Assembly (NCBI GenBank): GCA_037447655.1
Contig: JBBHKE010001665.1
Span: forward strand, 126,001-138,762
Direction: 5' to 3'
DNA from: Zygnema cylindricum
Lineage: Eukaryota; Streptophyta; Zygnematophyceae; Zygnematales; Zygnemataceae
DNA length: 12,762 bases
The position numbers were made by a program, and so were the translations under genes. The notes under the pieces were generated by a model, which was not told the DNA's origin, did no database searches, and was given only the letters and a program-made list of their open reading frames with translations. Position 1 is the stretch's first letter, and each line of letters begins with the position of its first letter. This document shows, in pieces, positions 11,701 to 12,762 of this stretch.

Positions 11701-12050
11701 CGTTCAATTTGAGGATATAAAGGGAGAGCCTTGCTCCACTTGGTATTGCCTAGAAAGGACGACGAAGATAAAGTGACCTTTTTATACTGGAAACAGAAAA
11801 CTGCCTCTTCGTTTGGTCCAACTTTGCTATCGTTTCCAACGTCAGCATTGCAGTTTTTACAAATAAGCTTGTGAGGACTCCAACGGCGATTGCTAGGATT
11901 AGGATGAGGAATGAGAGAGAGAGTCTCAAGGAGCTCATGTTGCTTCTCAGGTTTAGCAATAAGATGCCATTGGTTGACACCTTGGTCATAGAAGCAAAGA
12001 AAAGAAGAAGCACAAATAGTCGCCCTACAATGACAGGAAAGGTTAGCCAT
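1..12050 (-). CDS. Fused Dicer-type helicase / RDR-type RdRP / Cid1-like nucleotidyltransferase (3' end outside window)
   Basis: This is one spliced gene: join of 12050-11316, 8998-5547, 5443-5399 (tentative), 5342-4928, 4279-4063 and 2769-1, with every junction phase-consistent and every intron GT-AG. It predicts at least 2544 residues and has no stop before the window edge. Domain order is: Cys-rich N-terminus (about 4-94), SF2 helicase of the Dicer/RIG-I type (about 171-690), RRM (736-817), PH-like region (about 862-987), acidic linker with an NLS-like motif (1073-1142), RDR domain (about 1290-1971), Cid1-like nucleotidyltransferase plus PAP-associated segment (about 1985-2290), and an unrecognised tail. 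The likely role is in small-RNA or dsRNA silencing, by family. The helicase motifs are intact, but the RDR catalytic loop is lost and the transferase is degenerate. An alternative is that exon 6 belongs to a separate gene. Against this, RDR homology runs continuously across the exon 5/6 junction and the split glycine codon is restored exactly. Confidence 0.85.
764..1681 (-). other. Cid1/Cid12-like nucleotidyltransferase with PAP-associated segment, motifs degenerate
   Basis: Residues about 1985-2290. Pattern matches in order: IGIAFSWPKT (G-S motif position, S2047), AGNLDFDLVSW (D2063 and D2065, the D-x-D pair), GFTVRVSN (2140-2146, the third-acidic strand position D-I-S-x-N), FPGVLLLVRIILRW (2162-2175, the L-x-x-LVx-x-IK-W helix), a GTAFFIEQILQFF helix, then GFLPNLP (2214-2220, as VLPNLQ), and TIGDALLFFFAKH (2273-2285, the SLGELL-x-FF PAP-associated helix). 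Such enzymes add U or A to RNA 3' ends; Cid12 is the RDRC subunit in fission yeast. Gly of G-S is Phe, the G-S to D spacing is 15 rather than about 10, and the third acid is Arg2143, so catalysis is doubtful. An OAS-type transferase is the alternative; the LPNLP and FFF helix favour Cid1. Confidence 0.65.
3173..3195 (+). repeat. Perfect inverted repeat, 10-bp arms with 3-nt loop, in intron 5
   Basis: Arms GATAAACTAT (3173-3182) and ATAGTTTATC (3186-3195) are exact reverse complements around the loop ATC. It is AT-rich, so the hairpin would be weak. It could be a chance palindrome or the remnant of a mobile-element end; no GC-rich stem plus U-run typical of a terminator follows. Confidence 0.7.
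3611..3665 (+). repeat. CT-rich (polypyrimidine) low-complexity tract in intron 5
   Basis: CTCCTCCTC, CTTCTTCCTCCTCC and CTTCCTTCCTTCC-type units give a nearly pure pyrimidine tract on the plus strand, broken mainly by TGCTGCT. It is a simple-sequence repeat and may be length-variable. Confidence 0.7.
4063..4279 (-). CDS. Exon 5: RDR block leading into the catalytic region
   Basis: Encodes 1550-1621 and the first base of codon 1622. ARIWVPNGGEML and VLEEGEIFVQ match the highly conserved RDR strand pair usually read as RI-x-VPNGR-x-x-G-x-xDE-x-x-x-LE-x-GQVFVQ. LEGPCLLYHRHNTFHP then corresponds to the G-x-VVV-x-x-NPCLHPGD-x-R segment. The usual NPC is changed to HNT. The donor is CATCCTG|GTGAGA at 4063/4062, phase 1. 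Reading past it runs into poly-pyrimidine sequence that encodes a Phe/Ser-rich, non-RDR stretch, which supports the splice. Confidence 0.9.
4280..4927 (-). other. Intron 4 (648 nt)
   Basis: The donor is CAG|GTGAGG at 4928/4927 and the acceptor GTCGAAACTCAG|GTT at 4280/4279, phase 0. It joins YKEQ to VRALVEEARIWVP, which restores the expected RDR spacing. Content is AT-rich and includes an imperfect direct repeat (4472-4511 and 4527-4566). No gene is seen in it; the plus-strand open frame at 4681-4899 has no recognisable feature. Confidence 0.85.
4472..4566 (+). repeat. Imperfect direct repeat, two 40-nt copies in intron 4
   Basis: Copy 1 (4472-4511) and copy 2 (4527-4566) agree at about 31 of 40 positions by hand alignment, both containing a CACTAA core followed by an AAGGAAA-x-AAATGA segment. 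The period is 55 nt. It probably reflects an old tandem duplication in noncoding DNA; no function is evident. Confidence 0.5.
4928..5342 (-). CDS. Exon 4: RDR middle region with LNR-type block
   Basis: Completes codon 1411 and encodes 1412-1549. The anchor is LYLDRTIISMLQARGI (1463-1478), matching the RDR block usually read as LNRQIISLL-x-x-LGV, followed by the helical F-x-x-L-x-x-x-L segment and DPLFRDMVISTYKEQ, which corresponds to the helix before the RI-x-VP strand. The acceptor is TGTGTCAG|C and the donor CAG|GTGAGG, a near-consensus site, in phase 0. The RPSM-KF, FQ-R-GG-KG and FSDG motifs that normally precede the LNR block are not seen, although PKPFPCGPI sits where the segment before LNR would be. 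Confidence 0.85.
5343..5398 (-). other. Intron 3 (56 nt, tentative)
   Basis: The donor is GTATAAAG at 5398 and the acceptor TTTTGTGTGTGTCAG|C at 5343/5342, with a T-rich tract containing ACTCAACTTTTTAAACTCATTT. It would be the shortest intron of the gene. It exists only if exon 3 is real; otherwise 5546-5343 is one intron. Confidence 0.4.
5399..5443 (-). CDS. Exon 3: possible 45-nt microexon
   Basis: It completes codon 1396 and adds residues to the first two bases of codon 1411 (about WFSVSRTVGKMMVSV). Its length is a multiple of three, so including or skipping it keeps the frame. The 3' side has the donor GT|GTATAAAG. The peptide shows no clear match to the RDR consensus expected here (the region after the HSCWF block), so the exon rests on splice-site and frame compatibility only. 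Confidence 0.4.
5444..5546 (-). other. Intron 2 (103 nt, tentative acceptor)
   Basis: The donor TACAG|GTGATG at 5547/5546 is required because the frame hits TGA at 5545-5543. The proposed acceptor is TTTTGGCGCAG|C at 5444/5443, preceded by a T-rich stretch. The alternative is a single 204-nt intron ending at 5343, which is also phase-consistent. A second AG at about 5421 (GAGAACAG) was considered but gives the wrong phase for exon 4. Confidence 0.5.
5547..8998 (-). CDS. Exon 2: helicase core, RRM, PH-like region, acidic linker, start of RDR domain
   Basis: Residues 246-1395 plus two bases of codon 1396, 3452 nt without a stop. It holds the DEAHH box (299-303), motif III LTASPGG (332-338), a helical insert region, motif IV ILVFVEKK (546-553), motif V with STSVVEEGIDV (609-619) and motif VI VQSRGRARTHG (638-648). 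An RRM, a PH-like region and an acidic low-complexity linker follow. The exon closes with RDR signatures: TPSRILYSYPTP (1290-1301), CFLNVKFREENGE (1320-1332) and SKRQMMTHSCWM (1366-1377), the last matching the family's S-x-Q-x-R-x-x-S-C-W-F block. The donor is TACAG|GTGATG; reading through it meets TGA at 5545-5543. Confidence 0.9.
6308..6517 (-). other. Acidic low-complexity linker with NLS-like motif
   Basis: Residues 1073-1142. It is a run rich in Glu, Asp and Gly (for example EGEGEGDEDGLGYGEESG) followed directly by GEKRRKVDN, which resembles a classical monopartite nuclear localisation signal. On the plus strand the DNA is a CT-rich tract. The linker is probably disordered and separates the helicase/RRM/PH half from the polymerase half. 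The NLS suggests nuclear action, but this is a motif-level inference. Confidence 0.6.
6773..7150 (-). other. RDR-type PH-like region between RRM and polymerase core
   Basis: Residues about 862-987. Alternating short beta-like segments are seen: LSRCTLGFLYSAAHFIGV, then after a polar insert GIIEIDAPEESVRVEIQL, SPIVVHQKRKDGEVFMAVYL, and NPGAIYGLV. This resembles the block in plant RDR1/RDR6-type proteins that ends in a hydrophobic strand followed by P-x-I-Y. The match rests on pattern and position only. A hydrophilic insert (about 890-925) interrupts it. Confidence 0.45.
7283..7528 (-). other. RRM (RNA recognition motif) after the helicase
   Basis: Residues 736-817. The segment FVILVRNVPRGT is a clear RNP2-type strand followed by a helix (EKEVTDLFRGL). 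CALFHVRP about 35 residues later is the RNP1-position strand. Plant-type RDR proteins carry a similar RRM-like fold at their N-terminus ahead of a PH-like region, so this may mark where the RDR part of the fusion begins. The aromatic at the first RNP1 position is missing (Cys), so base-stacking may be reduced. Dicer has a DUF283/dsRBD-like domain at this place instead. Confidence 0.65.
7750..11540 (-). other. SF2 helicase domain, Dicer / RIG-I-like type (spans intron 1)
   Basis: Residues about 171-690. All canonical motifs are present and look functional: Q-like entry, Walker A PTGAGKT, motif Ia, motif Ib VLVLTAQVF (272-280), DEAHH, TAS, motif V with VEEGIDV, and QSRGRAR. Between motif III and motif IV lies a largely helical insert of about 200 residues, as in Dicer, Drosha-related helicases and RIG-I-like receptors. 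These enzymes use ATP to bind and move on dsRNA. The QSRGRAR form of motif VI is closer to Dicer and RDR-associated helicases than to typical DEAD-box proteins. No RNase III, PAZ or CARD domain is seen in the window, so this is not Dicer itself. Confidence 0.93.
8999..11315 (-). other. Intron 1 (2317 nt)
   Basis: The donor is AAG|GTACAAGC at 11316/11315. The acceptor is TGTGGTTTACAG|GAG at 8999/8998, with a pyrimidine-leaning tract before it. The junction is phase 0 and joins MGLKVK to EFTGETS, giving the expected motif Ia-Ib spacing of RIG-I/Dicer helicases. The frame upstream of the acceptor stays open back to about 9082 before a TAA, so a longer exon 2 with an unseen extra exon is possible but not needed. 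The interior is AT-rich, with poly-A and poly-T runs, a CCCTCCCCCCCCG run near 9827-9838, and short GTGTTAACACT-type repeats. Short open frames here, such as 9772-10020 on the plus strand, look random. I see no gene in it. Confidence 0.75.
11316..12050 (-). CDS. Exon 1: Cys-rich N-terminus and helicase motifs I and Ia
   Basis: Residues 1-245. The ATG at 12050-12048 is the first Met after an in-frame TAG about 12-15 nt upstream, so it is the simplest start. A further upstream exon cannot be excluded (see the region 12051-12762). The first 94 residues are Cys-rich. A charged, Glu/Arg-rich stretch follows at about 125-145. The helicase starts near residue 171, with PRAYQVELF (173-181) as the Q-motif-like entry, PTGAGKT (194-200) as Walker A, and LADRVPLVHQQAEVF (222-236) as motif Ia, which is typical of the Dicer/RIG-I family. 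The exon ends at Lys245 in the context AAG|GTACAAG, a good donor in phase 0. Confidence 0.85.
11769..12041 (-). other. N-terminal Cys-rich domain, possible Mss4-like or RIG-I-CTD-like zinc module
   Basis: Residues 4-94. Two Cys clusters are visible: LSCHCRATIC near the start (C6, C8, C13) and LICKNC (C64, C67) about 55 residues later, followed by a beta-like segment VFCFQYKKVTL. Two Cys knuckles separated by roughly 50 residues with a following YK(x)2 strand recall the zinc-binding Mss4-like fold seen in Yippee, Mis18 and the C-terminal RNA-end-sensing domain of RIG-I-like receptors. The first knuckle is C-x-C rather than C-x-x-C, which weakens the match. In RIG-I-like receptors this domain follows the helicase, whereas here it precedes it. 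If real, it could bind RNA ends, but that is inference. It could also be an unrelated zinc ribbon. Confidence 0.4.
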
Positions 12051-12151
12051 GGGAAACTCGTGTAACTAACAGTAGTCCTCGTTCATTCAGTCGTCTGTTT
12101 GTAAGACAGGAAAACAGGAAGTACCTGAGGTGGATATTCTACTGTAGTGAA

Positions 12152-12158
12152 CTTTATA
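12152..12158 (-). promoter_or_regulatory. TATA-like element upstream of the start codon
   Basis: Minus-strand TATAAAG about 102 nt before the ATG. Distance fits a TATA box with a short 5' leader, but AT-rich DNA gives such matches by chance and no initiator was identified. Confidence 0.3.
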
Positions 12159-12223
12159 GTCCACATTCCGAGGCATTGTTTGTACTGTTGCGAACGTACT
12201 GTTATCGTTCCGGCGGTTTCCGG

Positions 12224-12251
12224 TACGGCATACGGCATACGGCATACGGCA
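12224..12251 (+). repeat. Tandem repeat TACGGCA x4
   Basis: Four exact 7-bp copies, with a fifth isolated copy at 12273-12279 in GGTACGGCAC. The surrounding 12208-12285 is GC-richer than the flanks and has several CCGGT/GCCGG words. It may be a minisatellite seed or part of an old mobile element. Confidence 0.85.
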
Positions 12252-12389
12252 AGGGTGCCGGTCTTCGCTCGGTACGGCACTTCGGTATGTATCGGCAGTA
12301 CATTGACAAATGACAATACTTTGATTTTGCGAGTATCTTCAGCCATTTTTACAGTCGCCTTCAAAAAGAGGTCGCAAAAGTCAAAATTT

Positions 12390-12562
12390 CCGATACCCGA
12401 ATCCGACATTTTTTTTTTTTTCAAAATCTGAACACCCGAAACCAGGCCGGGTTATGTCACGCTCCTAAATTATTACCCGGTACCCGATACGCGTTTACGA
12501 AAAAAAAAAAAAAACCGAACTCGATTTCCCGCGACTACCCGTACCCGCCCGTACCCGAATAA
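12390..12562 (+). repeat. Degenerate TACCCG / CCCGTACCCG repeat cluster
   Basis: Repeated words ATACCCGA, ACACCCGAAA, TTACCCGGTACCCGATAC and ACTACCCGTACCCGCCCG occur, broken by a poly-T (12410-12421) and a poly-A (12500-12514) run. The copies are diverged and irregularly spaced. It looks like a decayed repetitive element; no transposase coding is visible. Confidence 0.55.
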
Positions 12563-12762
12563 GTACAAAATTAGTGGTACATCTCCCTTATACCTTCCAC
12601 GATACCAAGAGTACAAAGTACAATAATGATGGATGGTATAGACACTACACCGTGAATCGTTATTAGCGTTTAGAAATTATTAGTGTCAATAATTAATTAG
12701 TGTTATTAATACTAATTTGGGTATTGCTTACTATAATTAATCCATAATTATAATTTGGGTTT

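Larger units (their letters stand above)
12051..12762. other. Upstream region: 5' flank with degenerate repeats, no convincing gene
   Basis: The stretch holds a TATA-like box (12158-12152), a short tandem repeat (12224-12251), poly-T and poly-A runs, and GTACCCG-type repeats. The end (12655-12762) is AT-rich with TTAGTGTTATTAATACTAA-like sequence. Overlapping open frames exist on both strands (12083-12424 minus, 12147-12431 plus) but run through the 7-bp repeat, whose length is not a multiple of three, and match nothing. One possibility remains open: CAG|GTACTT (12125/12124) to CTGTTAG|TTA (about 12066/12065) would form a short phase-0 intron joining an upstream minus-strand frame to exon 1 in frame. 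Confidence 0.5.

Noticed and set aside
1-12762. Viral origin of the RdRP
   Set aside because: Landmarks are those of the cellular RDR family (double-psi beta-barrel type), the gene is intron-rich, and no viral replicase motifs or neighbours are present.

Overview
The window is eukaryotic nuclear DNA and is almost entirely one gene on the minus strand. That gene is a very large multidomain RNA-silencing-type protein whose 3' end lies beyond position 1. Very long open exons are separated by GT-AG introns of about 56 to 2317 nt, the noncoding DNA is AT-rich with homopolymer runs, and the standard genetic code is used. The lineage cannot be fixed from this sequence. A Dicer-type helicase joined to a cellular RNA-dependent RNA polymerase (RDR) is known to me from Dictyostelium and oomycetes, so a protist or alga is a reasonable guess, but it is only a guess.

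Layout, reading the minus strand from right to left. 12051-12762 is upstream DNA with degenerate repeats and a TATA-like box. Exon 1 (12050-11316) holds a small Cys-rich, possibly zinc-binding domain and the first helicase motifs. Intron 1 is 11315-8999. Exon 2 (8998-5547) holds the rest of the helicase, an RRM, an RDR-type PH-like region, an acidic linker with a nuclear-localisation-like motif, and the start of the RDR domain. A tentative 45-nt exon 3 (5443-5399), exon 4 (5342-4928) and exon 5 (4279-4063) carry the middle of the RDR domain. Exon 6 (2769 to the window edge) carries the RDR active-site region and C-terminus, then a Cid1-like nucleotidyltransferase with a PAP-associated segment, then at least about 250 residues I do not recognise. 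Exon 6 is open for 922 codons without a stop. The model gives at least 2544 residues.

The main result is the combination of domains. Fission yeast builds its RNA-directed RNA polymerase complex (RDRC) from three proteins: Rdp1 (RDR), Hrr1 (helicase) and Cid12 (nucleotidyltransferase). Here a helicase, an RDR and a Cid12-type nucleotidyltransferase appear to lie in one polypeptide. The helicase motifs look intact. The RDR active site does not: the position of the catalytic D-x-D-G-D loop reads SVRGP in an ungapped alignment, and the segment that normally carries the FSDGIG and KG motifs seems to be missing. The nucleotidyltransferase keeps a DFD pair, but its G-S motif is altered and an Arg sits where the third acidic residue is expected. 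The reading frame is preserved over thousands of bases, so this looks like a maintained protein in which the helicase may be the main active enzyme and the other domains may be scaffolds. This last point is inference. No tRNA, rRNA, CRISPR array or intact transposon was seen.
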